A DNA stretch of 64,000 nt, from the NCBI GenBank assembly GCA_958510825.1, contig OY294048.1:13533589-13597588 (forward strand), read 5' to 3'. The position numbers were made by a program, and so were the translations under genes. This document shows positions 44,014-55,154 of the stretch, in pieces. The notes beneath the pieces are model-generated. The model did no database searches. It worked only from the letters and a program-made list of their open reading frames with translations, and was not told where the DNA came from. Source of the stretch: Brachypterus glaber (lineage: Eukaryota > Arthropoda > Insecta > Coleoptera > Kateretidae). Position 1 is the first letter of the stretch. Each line of letters begins with the position of its first letter.

Positions 44014-44448
44014 CAGGGCCGTAGCGAGGAGATTTGGTGGGGGAGGAGGTCAAAAATTACAACATTTTTTAGCCTAAAAACACAACTTTTTTCCTCGACA
44101 AAAAAAAGTTCATGACTAAAAAAAAAAAGGTCCCACCCGTTCTCAAAACTCAAAAAAAAAAGTTAATGACTAAAAAAAAACAAAAGGTCCCGCCCTTTAT
44201 GAAATATGCAAGTTTTATATTTTGAATCCACGAAATATGCAAGTTTTTTGAAAATCCCAACCCAACTTTTATATTTTTAAGCCATAAAATTATTTAAAAC
44301 TTTCTTTCCCAAAATTAAAAATTTATTATTTGATTTTTTTTTAACCCATGAAATATGCAACTTTTATGTTTTTAATCTATGAAATATGCAACTTTTTTAT
44401 TTCAAGATAGGTGGGGGGAGGCTCCCCTCCCCCATAGCTACGGCCCTG
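44014..44448. mobile_element. hAT-type MITE with perfect 8-bp duplication
   Basis: Starts CAGGGCCGTAGCGAGG and ends CATAGCTACGGCCCTG; ACGGCACC flanks it at 44006-44013 and 44449-44456. The interior has repeated ATGAAATATGCAA and AAAAAGTTCATGACTAAA boxes and no frame. Confidence 0.92.
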
Positions 44449-44569
44449 ACGGCACCGACATATCGGCGTGCCAAAGCATTCCATTTATTTACATGAGATT
44501 ATGCATCCACCGGCATGGTTGTGGTTGTCGAGACGGTGTGGTGTCGGCTAGTGTGAAAACGGCCAATGA

Positions 44570-44900
44570 GTAAGTGAGTGAGTGAGTGAGTTTGTGAGTG
44601 GATGAGTATTTGAGTTTGTGAGTGGATGAGTATTTGAGTTTGTGGTTGATAGTGAGTAAGGGTGAGTGATTAAGTGAGTGAGTGAGTGATTAAGTAAGTG
44701 AGTAAGTGTGTGAGTGAGTAAGTGAGTGAGTAAGTGAGTAAGTGAGTAAGTAAGTCAGTTAGTGAGTGAGTGAGTGATTGAGTAAATAAGTAAGAAGATA
44801 AGGAAGTAGATAAGAAAGTAGATAAGTAAATAGATAAGTAAATAGATAAGTAAGTAGATAAGTAAGTAGGTAAATAAGCAGGTAAGTTATTTAAGTAAAT
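44570..44900. repeat. Long (GAGT)n / (AAGT)n / (AGAT)n microsatellite
   Basis: About 330 bp of tetranucleotide repeats that drift from GAGT through AAGT to AGAT-AAGT units. A - strand open frame across it (polar/Leu/Thr repeats) is a by-product. Confidence 0.93.
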
Positions 44901-44952
44901 TATAAAAAACATTTTAATAGTGCATTTTGAGTCTTGAAAATAAAACGGTTAC

Positions 44953-45133
44953 CTACAGACCGTTAAAGTCGACTTCTTGCAGATAATGTAACAAAACCAT
45001 GTGCACCAGGTTCACCTGTTGACTGCTAAGACTAACTTCGAACCCCACAAAACGCGGCAACGGCACCGTCGACTGTTTTCTGCCTCCATAGCCAACTTTC
45101 ATTTCATTCTTAACGAGCAGTTGGCCTAGGAAG
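44953..45133 (-). CDS. Candidate terminal exon of an unidentified - strand gene
   Basis: Behind the acceptor GTATTTTGTTTTTGCAG the frame reads HGFLGQLLVKNEMKVGYGG, then VPLPRFVGFEVSLSSQQVNL and the end LHYLQEVDFNGL with TAG at 44953-44955. The composition is more coding-like than the surroundings and it contains no repeat. Oddly, the stop coincides with a possible donor (CTGTAG|GTAACC), so it might instead be an untranslated exon. An upstream partner with matching phase could be 45938-46040 (...LITYTH + R). Product unknown. Confidence 0.35.
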
Positions 45134-45362
45134 CCGTGTCTGCAAAAACAAAATACCCTCGCGCGGGTCGTAAATATCAACACGGCTATGAAATAAATCG
45201 ACAGCTTTTGTTTTCCGGGATTGGACCGCCGTTATTTAATTTAGTAAATCAAATTCAGTGATTAAAAATCCAGTGACTTTCGTTTTTGCTTTTAGTGACT
45301 TATTGAAGTACCTAGTTTCTTCTCGCGATTTAAATAAATGTGTTGTGAGAATTTTTTCTGAA

Positions 45363-45460
45363 ATGTGGGATGTAAAATATTTGGATCTAAGTACTTCTAG
45401 TTCTAGTGCTTTGTTTGTGATACTACTTTTTGGATTTTTTACTTGTATTTTTGGTCAAGG
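45363..45460 (+). CDS. Candidate signal-peptide first exon of a + strand gene
   Basis: ATG at 45363 gives MWDVKYLDLSTSSSS, then the hydrophobic stretch ALFVILLFGFFTCIFG and a donor CAAG|GTAATT. This is the shape of a first coding exon of a secreted or membrane protein. A TCAGT initiator-like box lies at 45255. No partner exon is visible to the end of the window, so the next exon must be beyond a very long intron or the call is wrong. Confidence 0.38.
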
Positions 45461-45692
45461 TAATTTTTAAAACTGTTTTACAATCTAAATTTTATTTAAA
45501 CCTTGATAATTTTGTTATAAGATATTAAATATTATTATTTAATATCTTTCTTTATAAATTGTAGTATTACACAGGTTGGATATTTTTAAGTGTCTTTTAT
45601 AAAATGCATGTACCTACTATACCCCAGCTGGCAATCAGGTTTACCCTAGACCTAGTATAATTAACAGCTTAGACTGTATCCGAAACAAAAAA

Positions 45693-46040
45693 CTAAAGGT
45701 TAAGATTTTCCAACCGTTTACTCAAGATTTCCAGTTTCTCAACTTTTTCCCAATAATGCGATTTTACCAACATTTTATACGCTGGCGAAGTTAGACAAAA
45801 ATCAGCAATTCCATAATTTTTCCAACTCGTCAGTAGAAAGTGGTTGGGCACCCCCTTACCCCCATAGCGTAATCCCTCGCCAAAGGGGGTGGCACAAAAT
45901 TCCAACAAAATGGACAACCCGCTGACGACGTACCTATGGGTATACGTTATAAGGTTATACTGGCATCTAGCTAAATTTGTGAATGCGAATACCTCACTGA
46001 CAGTTGTATAGTCCCGAGGAAGCGGCACTTCCCTTCTGTT
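45693..46040 (-). CDS. Uncertain - strand open frame
   Basis: A 115-codon open stretch without an ATG near its start (the frame passes GTG at 46028). It contains VFAFTNLARCQYNLITYTH, a possible donor CATAG|GTACGT at about 45938, and a second part with CATPFGEGLRYGGKGVPNHF that may come from a mobile element. It could be an exon of the same unknown gene as 44953-45133. Confidence 0.22.
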   Translation of the reverse strand, partial: NRREVPLPRDYTTVSEVFAFTNLARCQYNLITYTHRYVVSGLSILLEFCATPFGEGLRYGGKGVPNHFLLTSWKNYGIADFCLTSPAYKMLVKSHYWEKVEKLEILSKRLENLNL

Positions 46041-47163
46041 TTTTTAGGATTTTTTTTTTATTTTTTTTTTGACAAGAAGTCGATAGAAATTATTGCGATC
46101 CACCTCTGATTTTATGACTACACCACTGATCACAAAGCATTAAATTTAAAGTGTGAGGCACCGTTTATTGTGTGTGTTATTTTTACTGTTTTGTAAAATT
46201 TTAAACTTTATAAATTTTATTTGTTAAAATTGAATAAGATTTCAGTAATTAAGTCGGCTTGCAAAAGTTCATCGTATCTTGTTTCGAAATCGGTATCGAT
46301 GAAGTGGGAGTATTATTCATATATTATTTTTTTCATTTTTAAACAGGAATGACACAGTATTTGTAAAATTTACAGTAATAAACCAGGGGCGTATTCAGAA
46401 TTCAGTATTGGGGGGGGGATGGGCTTTTGTTCCCCATAAACACTATTTCGTCGGCCACCTGACTGCCAACATTCAGCCGACGTAATTTTCGTCGGCGGAA
46501 GGTTGGCCGTTGGAACTACAAATTGTTAATGCATTATTTTAGCAATTTTCTATAAAAAATCTACTATTTTCCTTAAAAACTCGGTCTCTTGGGGAGGGAG
46601 TTGCCCCACCTCCTCCTGTAATAAACAAGGGGTACAAGATGGGTAATTTTACTTTTATAGTTTGATTTGTGGGGAGCTTAACAAAAAGCCCCCCAAGTAC
46701 CGCCCTAGTTACGCCTATGTATGATCCGTAAAATTTCACATAACTTATTATGAAATTATTTAAAATATATTCTGGAAAACTCACATAACTTAATGTTGGC
46801 AATATTCTTAGATATATTTTTATCAGTGTACCACCACATTTGGTCAGTTTTAAAAAATGCTTCCTGAAATTAGAATAAAAAAATAAAAATTGTTTACCTT
46901 GAATATAAGACGCCAAACCAAGTATGCGAGACGAAATAACTTTTACTTTTGGTTTTCGTATATATTATTTATATATTTTTATTAAATAACATGATTTATA
47001 CATACTTATTCAAAATAAATTATTTTGTAGTTTAGTGTATTAGCTACGAGATTAGCTAATAGTAGCATATACCAGTATTTATAAAATACAACAAACATTT
47101 AAAATAAATATTCCTTAATAGATCATTAGTAAGCGAGTTATCGATAAAAAATTAATAAATAGT
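46041..47163. other. AT-rich intergenic stretch
   Basis: Contains a CAGGGGCGTATTCAG box at 46383 and CCTAGTTACGCCTATG near 46718, which look like hAT-type ends but without a matching duplication. No gene seen. Confidence 0.4.
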
Positions 47164-47681
47164 TATTTTCTTAACTAGTGTATTAAGTGGATAAAATCAC
47201 TTAATACACGAGTTGAGAATTTAATTTTATCCAACACCTTTTATTTTTAAATAAAAATCTATAATTTTGCGAAAAATTATGTCAAAAATATTAAGATTAA
47301 GTTTTCTTAATACTAAAATAATAGGTAGCCATGGCCTAAGTATGCCTATTAAAAATAAACAATTGATAGTTTTACATTTCTTACAAACGTCAAAATGGAT
47401 GCGGTGATGACAGAATTTTTAATAAAAACAGTATTTTATTCAAAAACTAAAGAATAATTTGGGGTTTTCTTTAATTTTTATGGTTTAGTTAACGTGCTTC
47501 TATTTATAGAATAGTTATAATACTTAATTAATAGGGTATGTAACTAATTTTGGGTGAGATCAAAAGCTGTACGTAAAAGAGTGGGTGAAAAATTTTTTAG
47601 TCACTAGTGGAAAAAAAACTCACTTTTGACATTTAAAATAGTGCTCAAAACAAGTGTTTCTGTAAAGGTGTTGGATAAAAT
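47164..47681 (-). repeat. ~514-bp repeat, copy 3 (inverted)
   Basis: Reverse complement of copies 1 and 2, from TATTTTCTTAACTAGTGTAT to AAGGTGTTGGATAAAATA. Followed by a GACAGACGGACTGACAGAC stretch at 47752-47830, itself made of GACGGACT-like subrepeats. Confidence 0.88.
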
Positions 47682-47932
47682 ATATTCTTTTTAAGTCAAT
47701 CTACTTTTATGCCATATTTCAGAACCCTAGGTCATACATTTCCTAAGATATGACAGACGGACTGACAGACTGACTGACAGACGGACTGACGGACTGACGC
47801 GTCCGTCATGACGGACGGAATAACGAACGGACAACCGAGCGATCCTATAACGGTTCTGTTTTTTCGTTCTTCTTCGGAACCCTAAAAACATCTAAGCAAA
47901 GTGTCAACTGGTCAAGTGACTACACCAAGAAA

Positions 47933-48797
47933 AAAAATATTTGTGCCAAATATAGTTTTAATCATAACAATTAAAAAGTATAACAAAATAGGGGACAAGA
48001 GTATAGTTTAAACTTTAGAATTAAAGTATATACAGCCTGTTCCAGAACTCGCGTACAGAAATTTGAGGGTATATTAAAAACCCTCTGGAAAATATGAAAA
48101 AAATGTCAAAAAAAAATCCATCTTCGTTCAATTCAAAAATAAGTACGCTTTAAGTGGACCAATACTGTTGCTGATATTAAATTACCTTTAAAAGTCGAAT
48201 TTGTAGCTATGGAGCTATGGTGATTAATGTGACATAAATATTTATTATTGTCAAAAAACCACCGCCGGATGGAGTGACCCTATAAAAATAGAATTTTTGA
48301 TAGACTCTGTCGGTTTTGTCAAAATATAATAACCTAAAAAGATTCCAAAGTTGTGAAGTCCTAAACAATGCACGCGTCAACAATTAAAATGTAGCCGTAG
48401 TTACTAATAAGTAGGAAAAAACTAATTTGTAGGTAAATTAACATCAGCAACAGGATTGGCCAGATTAAATAGCTTCCTTTTTAATTAGTATTGAAGATGG
48501 ATTTTTTTGAAATTTTTTTCATATTTTCCAGAGGGTTTTTAATATACCCTCGAATTTCTATAGGCGAGTTCTGGAACAGGCTGTATATTTCCTAAATAAT
48601 ATATTGGTGATAAATAAACTATTCTTAATATATTCAAAAATTGGCTGGAGCCAATTATAAGGTTTAATTGTGGTAAATACATGAATTAAGAATAAATAAA
48701 CATATATTAACAGGAAATTACGGTAATCAAAGGCAATAACGTTAATATATTAATATATTAACGTTAAATAATAGTATTTGTCCGATTTTTCTCGGTG
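47933..48797. mobile_element. TA-flanked MITE with CACC(A/G)AGAAAAA ends
   Basis: Left CACCAAGAAAAAAAATATTT, right GATTTTTCTCGGTG; TA at 47931-47932 and 48798-48799. It hosts the complete element 48033-48583. Confidence 0.75.
48033..48583. mobile_element. Mariner-type MITE nested in the previous element
   Basis: Left CAGCCTGTTCCAGAACTCGC, right GCGAGTTCTGGAACAGGCTG; TA both sides. Arms extend through AAACCCTCTGGAAAATATGA. Related to the CAGGGTGTCCCAGAACTCGC element at 30022. Confidence 0.85.
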
Positions 48798-48899
48798 TAT
48801 AAAATTTATAGTACAGTGTCTTCAGTATGACTTTAAATAACTTGCACCTATGTACAAGCTGCTAATAGCAATATTTCACAAAAAAATAATAAAAGGAAT

Positions 48900-49167
48900 A
48901 CTATTTGATAGCCACTTTGGTCGGGGACAGGTGTACATAATCAGTAGCTATCTTTAGGACAGACGTACAGTATATCCTAAAGACATACCTTCGGGATATC
49001 CTTGGGATATACGGTACGGAAGTCGCTCGGCTTCCCGTTTAGTGACAAAGTATATCCTGAGGGTGTCCTACGGATATCTATAGACGAAATCGTTTATCCT
49101 GGGAATGTCGGAAATCCCAAAACGGATATTTTGGGGATATCCATTGTATAAACCTGTGCTATCTGGG
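48900..49167. mobile_element. MITE remnant with GGATATCC subrepeats
   Basis: Multiple TATATCC(T/C)-AAGGATATCC-like boxes, ending TGTGCTATCTGGGG, related to the TGTGCTGTCTGGG end at 5343. The left end is less clear. Confidence 0.55.
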
Positions 49168-49689
49168 GTGTACCACAAAATTACCACTTTTTTTTTCGAA
49201 TTTTACAAAACTTTTATTTAAAACGAAATTCTGCTTGTTTAAAAACAATTTTTTTTCGCTAGTTATTACCGAAAAAGTAAAGTTTTAGTTAAAGTGGCCT
49301 TTTTTACAAAAAAGTTATTTAAAAATGTTTTGAATGAAAAGTAAAGGTCCTACAGCTAATTTAATTTAGTTTTACCACTTGATTTCTTTGTAAACGCACG
49401 GTGCGCTGTTATTTTTTGAATTTTTAAATTCATTTTTTTCTCGTAATTATTTTCGCAACAATCATTTTAATATCAAAATAAATAAAACTTTCAACCTGTT
49501 ATTATAAAAAAAAAAACAGTTTTCATTTTTCGTTGTTTTCATTTTAACATGTTAATATAGTAAAAATAAATACGAAATAATTATAATTAAAAACAATTGA
49601 AATTTGGCATAGTGATATTATTTTTCATTCTAAACATTTTTTTTAATAATTTTTTTTTCGTATATCCTACCAAAATGACACTTTACCTA

Positions 49690-49908
49690 AAAAGTTTTTG
49701 TTTTCGGTAGAGTCGTAATAATCAGAGTTGATACCTTCATTACAATAACAGGGTCGGACAACAGGAATTTTAAATTATTTATATATTTAAACAAACTAAC
49801 CAAAAATTAGAAATAATTTAAAATTCCTGTTGTCCGACCCTGTTATTGTAATGAAAGTATCAACTCTCTATCTAGCAGCGACTCTACCGAAAACGTAAAA
49901 ACTTTTTA
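49690..49908. repeat. Near-perfect foldback, 219 bp
   Basis: AAAAGTTTTTGTTTTCGGTA, then GATACCTTCATTACAATAAC, GGTCGGACAACAGGAATTTT, around a short AT-rich loop, with the inverse to 49908. The left arm lacks a few bases present in the right (CTATCTAGCAGC). Confidence 0.85.
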
Positions 49909-50342
49909 CAGACATATAATCATATTCGGTATGGGTATGTATTAAACAAACTCACCAAAAATTAGAAATAATTTAAAATTCCTTAAAATCGATAGATCTT
50001 AGTTTTTATTTTTGTTGTTACAATTTATAATGTATACCTATAAATAAATAAATAATAAACGCGGGGACGAAAGTAGATCGTGATCACAAATGAATTACTT
50101 ATTATCAATTTATTTATAATAATTAACAAAACTGTATACTAAATATTGGATATCTATAAAAATATTTTAATGCATTTGCATCTAGATCATTATAATAATC
50201 ATATTGTTCATTTCATGCACTAAATCATTTTACTTTTATTTTTTAATTGACTATGAAATAATTATTTCGCTTGAATTGTGGAATAAAATAAGTACTTGCA
50301 TACTTACGAACTTTACTTAAAATTCCTAAAATACCTAAATAA

Positions 50343-51080
50343 TAATAATAATAATAATCTTTATTCTCATAAAAACGTTTTTACATTTATAAAAAGAAAA
50401 ACATTGATTGAGAAATTGTCATAATAAAACCTCGAATAAAACTTAATTCTAAAACACATAAACTCTAAAAGGACATGAATTCTTCTTATGTATCCATATC
50501 GCAAATATAATTAAATAAATTAAATAATTCTTTCTTAAAACTATAATTAATTTTGGTTTTTAAATTTAGGGGAAGTTTATTATACAATATCACCGATGAA
50601 TAATAGGAACCCTTTTCATATGCAACTAAGTTGTGTTTAGGTACATTATAATCCAGTACCCTATTAGATTTTGACTTAAGTTTAACAAATAAATGTTGAT
50701 TTTTCTTTAAAAATAAAATTGTTTCATGCACGTAAAGACCTACCACAGTTAAAACTTTATTATCTTTAAAAATTTCTCTACAAGAGTCTCTATAGCCTAA
50801 TTTTAAAATTGTACGAATCGCTCTTTTTTGAGTGGAAAAAATTAACTCTAAATCACTAATATTGCACTTGCCCCAAAAATTATGCCATATTTTAGTATAC
50901 TTTGAAAGTTAGAGTAGTAAACCATCTTTAACGCATTAACATCTAAATAACGCCCCAATATACATAGTAAGTAATTTAATGAACTCAATCTCTTTCTTAG
51001 ATGACATATGTGTGAGGACCAGCTTAGGGTTTTGTCTATAAAAAGGCCTAAAAATTTAATAATTGCCATCACCATCCCTA
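50343..51080 (-). pseudogene. LINE reverse-transcriptase C-terminus with ATT-repeat tail
   Basis: On -, KFLGLFIDKTLSWSSHICHL is the typical post-YxDD palm/thumb motif of Jockey/CR1/L2-type LINEs, followed by VYYSNFQSILKYGIIFG; after a frame break come YVHETILFLKKNQHLF and SSVILYNKLPLNLKTK. The 3' end is a run of ATT units at 50340-50360. A second, more worn copy is at 26073-26640. Confidence 0.8.
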
Positions 51081-51784
51081 AAATTTCAATACCCTACATC
51101 CTTTTTTATCTGTGGGCAGTATTCCATGCTAGGCCCCCTTTCTTATAATTTCCAGCCAGGTTTGCCTTGTCATTTTGGTGTGTTACGCCCACGTTAATGG
51201 TATAGGAAAATAGCGTTACAGGGGGAGGTGGGGGTCCAAAATGATCAAAATTTGCGTTACATAATACTTGAACGTTCCCCAACCAAATATTTAATTGACA
51301 AAAATAAACTGTTTTATCGGTGTACCATTTACTGTGAATAGTATATAAAGGAATGCGTAGCATTACATATTTTCACGGCTTGTTATTGAATAGGTTTGAA
51401 TAAACATATCGGTACTTTTAAAACCTTGGTTTTAAAAATTCATAGCTAAATCTCGTTTATAACGGTAAAAAATGCAATTTAACTTAACAATTTAAAATGT
51501 CTAGTAATTAAATCTAATAATAATTATTGTAATGGTCAGTTATAACATAACTTATAAGATGAAGTAATAACTTAAATAATTTATATACATTATTTAAACC
51601 ACCGAAATTTTAATTAAAAAAAAAAACACAAAATTAAATAATTTTAATTAGTGAGATTGATTTGTACTACATTTTATTATATTAGTCAGTTTATAGTTTA
51701 AGTTTTAAGAAATTAGAAGAAAAAAAAATTAATTTAATTTAAATAAATAATATAAATAAATTAAAGAAAATATAGTAAGTATAA

Positions 51785-52367
51785 ACTCCGCGCATTATCT
51801 ATCTGAGTTGATGGTCATTTGTTTCTTGTTATTTGGTTGGCAGAATATATTTAGTTCCTTATGTAAGGTTTTCATCTTGTTTAAAATTTATTGTCAATCA
51901 AGACATTATTTTGACATTTATAAAAAAATCCAAATAATTTGCTTTAGCAAGAAGAAATAACAAGAAAAGTGCATAAAAAGAAAACTAAAGCATCAATCTA
52001 TAAACATTTTGTTTAAATGAAGTAATATAATGCAGCTCTATAAATTTTTGAAGTAAACACTATAACAGAGAATTTTTTGGTTAAAATAATACTGGTCCGT
52101 AATGTTATTCAGGTAATGTTAAATTTAAGTTTATAATAGCACTTTATGAATAAAAACTTACTTTTATTATAATTTTGAACAAAGTTTTACTTTTTAAACA
52201 GATTTTGTTATTATTTGTAAGACGTAAAATGACAGTCAATTTAACCTAAATGTTAAAAATTATCAAAAGCACAATGGGCTACAAAAATATTACTAAAAGT
52301 CATTTTTAAACCACTAATCATAGCTTCGTTGATCCAATTTGTTACTCAGATACATAATGCGCCGAGT
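51785..52367. mobile_element. Best-kept copy of the GCGCATTATCTATCTGAGT MITE
   Basis: Left ACTCCGCGCATTATCTATCT, right AGATACATAATGCGCCGAGT. About 583 bp without coding capacity; family members at 15747, 33360 and 27303. Confidence 0.8.
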
Positions 52368-52485
52368 ATAAATAGGAATTAGACGTAATTTTTTAAAAAG
52401 TTCGTTGTCTAATCGCTAGTTTGGGTCTCCCAAATATATATTTTTAAATTAGTAACTAATTTTTAGAATGTATCTCGAATTATGA

Positions 52486-52972
52486 CAGGCCCGTAACTGG
52501 GGGGGCTAGGGGGTGCTCAGCACCCCCTGGTATGATTTTGCGCCCTGGCGAAATAAAACCTAAGCAACCCCACAGGGGTTGCTGAAGTCGAAACAAGCTA
52601 CCCTAAATTAAAAAATAAGAATACTGTGAGTAATGTAAATTGATTTAATTTATTATTAAAATAAGAAACAAAATCATTCTTAAATAATTATTTAAAATTC
52701 TCACAAAACAGATATTAATTAATATTATTTTTATTTAATTTTCAGAGGTCATCAAAATTTTACGGTCTGGGTAGTAAAGCTTTTTTTGAGGGAATTTTTC
52801 AGAGGTAAAGCTGTTTTTTTAATTTGGGAAATTTCTCAATTTTTAAATTTTTAGTTGGTGAATATTTTCTCTGCACCCCAAAAATGGTTCGGAACACCAC
52901 TGAAAATATTATAAAAATTTTCAGCCAGGGGGTGCTCAGCACCTCCTGGATTTTTTTCCAGTTACGGGCCTG
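52486..52972. mobile_element. hAT-type MITE (CAGGCCCGTAACTGG ends)
   Basis: Left CAGGCCCGTAACTGG, right CCAGTTACGGGCCTG, flanked by AATTATGA and AGTTATGA (7 of 8). Both ends also hold GGGGTGCTCAGCACC. The interior matches 12560-12680 inverted. Confidence 0.85.
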
Positions 52973-53385
52973 AGTTATGATTTCTTTTACAACAGTCTAA
53001 CAAAAAAATTCTGCTGCCAAAAAATAATACTTTCCCCTATACTTATATAAAAAATTAAAACATTGTAATTTTTTTCAAATTCATTTTTTTTTTTCGAAAA
53101 AGAAAAAATATGCTTTTTATTATTTAAAAAACTAGTTTCTTTAATAAAAATATATTATTTAAAATATTGTTTGTATGATTACGAAAAGTATAATAAATAA
53201 TTCAAACTGGTCCTGTTAATAATTTTAAAATATAAACATTGTTTTTGATTCGTGGAGAAAGTAGTGAAAGGTTCTCACAAATAAAATTTGATAAAAACAA
53301 TATAGATACAAAATGTACTGTACATTATATATAGCTATATTGGTGAATATTATTATACTCTTCACAGCTCGAGAGCCAAGGGCGT

Positions 53386-53619
53386 AGATGAGGGAGGTAA
53401 TTGCCCCCCCTCCATAGGGTTGAGCGCCATTTTTTTTGAAGATGCGCCGTTTGGTAAAAACCCTCAGGGATAAAGCAAGTTTTTTTTCTTGGGGGTAGAA
53501 ACCGCCAAGGAAAAAGTCAAAGCTCTTTTTTTTAGAGTGTTTTTTCTTTTGCTAGGGGCGCCAAATTTAAGGCTTGCTTCAAGGCCCCGAATGGTCGGCT
53601 CTGGGTATTACGCCCTTGG
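53386..53619. mobile_element. Short hAT-like element (CCAAGGGCGTA ends)
   Basis: Left CCAAGGGCGTAGATGAGG, right GTATTACGCCCTTGG. No clear 8-bp duplication; interior has GGCGCC boxes and T runs. Confidence 0.55.
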
Positions 53620-53721
53620 GAATAGCCCTTGAAAAGTATAATACGGCAGCTTCAAATTTTCCAAAATCGTCAAAAAACGTCATAATATGAGTTTTTTTGG
53701 CACATATGTACATATCATGTA

Positions 53722-53934
53722 CACACAGAAAAAGGTTTCTTAAATGAAGAATATGGTGATTTGTATATAACGAAAAAAATATATTTTCCGTTAATGCATA
53801 CCATATTCTTATTCTTTTGTATTTAAATCAAATGTTACTTTAAATAAGAATATGAATACTATAAAAGAGGTAGTATGCATTAAAGGAGAATATTCTTTAC
53901 TATAGTCTTGATTTAAGAAACTTTTTTTTGTGTG
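53722..53934. mobile_element. TA-flanked MITE (CACACAGAAAAAGGTTTCTT ends)
   Basis: 213 bp, TA at 53720-53721 and 53935-53936, with an AGAATATGGT/ACCATATTCT inner pair. Confidence 0.85.
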
Positions 53935-54214
53935 TAGACAAAAAATTGAAAATGTCCATCGGTTTAGCTCAAGAACACATTACCCGATAGACTCGAAATT
54001 TTCAGAAAAAATCAAGGAGAGAAAGATCCGTTTTTAATAATCCTCCCAAAAATAAAAAAAATCTAGCGGGTTTTATACTATATTGGAAAAACGGTAGTCA
54101 TTGAAAATGTCTTATGGAAAATTAATTTTCGAGTGCGATATTAACAAGAAATTTTGATTCTTACATAATGGTAACGTCTATGGCCTATGGCTTATGGCCT
54201 ATAACCTATGGCCT

Positions 54215-54470
54215 ATCCCAACAAAAACAGCGAAAATTATGACAAAATTGTGATAAATAGTGAAGAAAATCCCAACAAAAATCGTGACAATTGTGACAAA
54301 ATCGTGAGAAATCGTGAGGAAAATCCCAACAAAAATCGTGATAATTGTGACAAAATCGTGAGAAATGGTGAGGAAAATCCCAACAAAAATCGTGATAGTG
54401 ATAAAATCGTGAGAAATCGTGAGGAAAATCTCAATAAAAATCCTGACAATTCTGACAAAAATGTATGGGT
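54215..54470 (+). repeat. Minisatellite, unit about 57 bp
   Basis: Four to five units of the type CCCAACAAAAATCGTGACAA followed by TTGTGACAAAATCGTGAGAA and ATCGTGAGGAAAAT. The third unit is shorter. An open + strand frame across it gives an Asn/Lys/Arg-rich repeat peptide; there is no sign that it is translated. Confidence 0.9.
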
Positions 54471-55060
54471 TTCGAGCCTTAAGATATTGCCAATGTCAAA
54501 AAATGTGTGGGGTTAAACATTTAAAAAAACTAAAAAAAGTTGATGGAGAGTTCAGACCGACCCGTCGCGACGTATTGTTTTCAGGAAAAAAAAATACTTT
54601 TTATGAGGATCAATCCTACCAATTTTTAATAAAATCGACCAAATTTTGCGAAAAATTGATCAGCTTTGATAACTGAATAATGTATTATATTAGTCAAAAT
54701 ATAAAATCTTACAGCCTTTAATACAATAATAATAAAATGTGCTTATCTAATAAGTTTCTAATTTTATATCTGACCCTACGAAATATGGGATGAGACCTAA
54801 GGCAAATGATTCCTAACGTCAAGTACACGGTATGCCTTAAAGAATTTAAATAAAAAATCAAGCACTCCCTTTTTTATTGATTGATTTTGTATAGTCTACG
54901 AAGTTAAACAAGGTCAAAATTAAAATAATCCTTAGGGCAACTTTTATGTTTTTTTTTTTAACATGAAAGTTAAGTTCATAATTTACGAACATCCCTAACT
55001 TTTATAAAGAACTTTCACTTTCGGGTTTAGACCGTGTTAATGGATTTTCACTTTCCGACG

Positions 55061-55091
55061 TTTCGTCTCTTACTACTAGAGACATCTTCAG
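55061..55091 (-). ncRNA. Hammerhead-like core in the palindrome, - strand
   Basis: Exact mirror of 55124-55154 because of the palindrome, so either transcript would contain one sense core and one antisense copy. Confidence 0.35.
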
Positions 55092-55123
55092 GGATTAATC
55101 TGAAATCAGTTTCAGATTAATCC

Positions 55124-55154
55124 CTGAAGATGTCTCTAGTAGTAAGAGACGAAA
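55124..55154 (+). ncRNA. Hammerhead-like core in the palindrome, + strand
   Basis: CTGAAGA (55124-55130), one T, a six-pair stem GTCTCT/AGAGAC with loop AGTAGTA, then GAAA (55151-55154). This meets the CUGANGA...GAAA core rule with one extra U before stem II, the same oddity as at 9010. The outer stems are not certain. Confidence 0.35.

Noticed and set aside
45258..45362. Upstream extension of the signal-peptide exon to a start at 45258.
   Set aside because: The triplet there is GTG, not ATG. The first ATG in frame is 45363.
46383..46720. Possible hAT element between CAGGGGCGTATTCAG and GTTACGCCTATG.
   Set aside because: The ends do not match each other well and no 8-bp duplication is present.
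47750..47830. Array of GACGGACTGACAGAC units, looking like a regular spaced repeat.
   Set aside because: It is a short degenerate minisatellite of the GACAGACGGAC type also seen at 43562; no spacers, so not CRISPR-like.
54208..54516. 102-codon Asn/Lys-rich frame.
   Set aside because: A by-product of a 57-bp minisatellite whose unit is a multiple of three; the - strand is open too.
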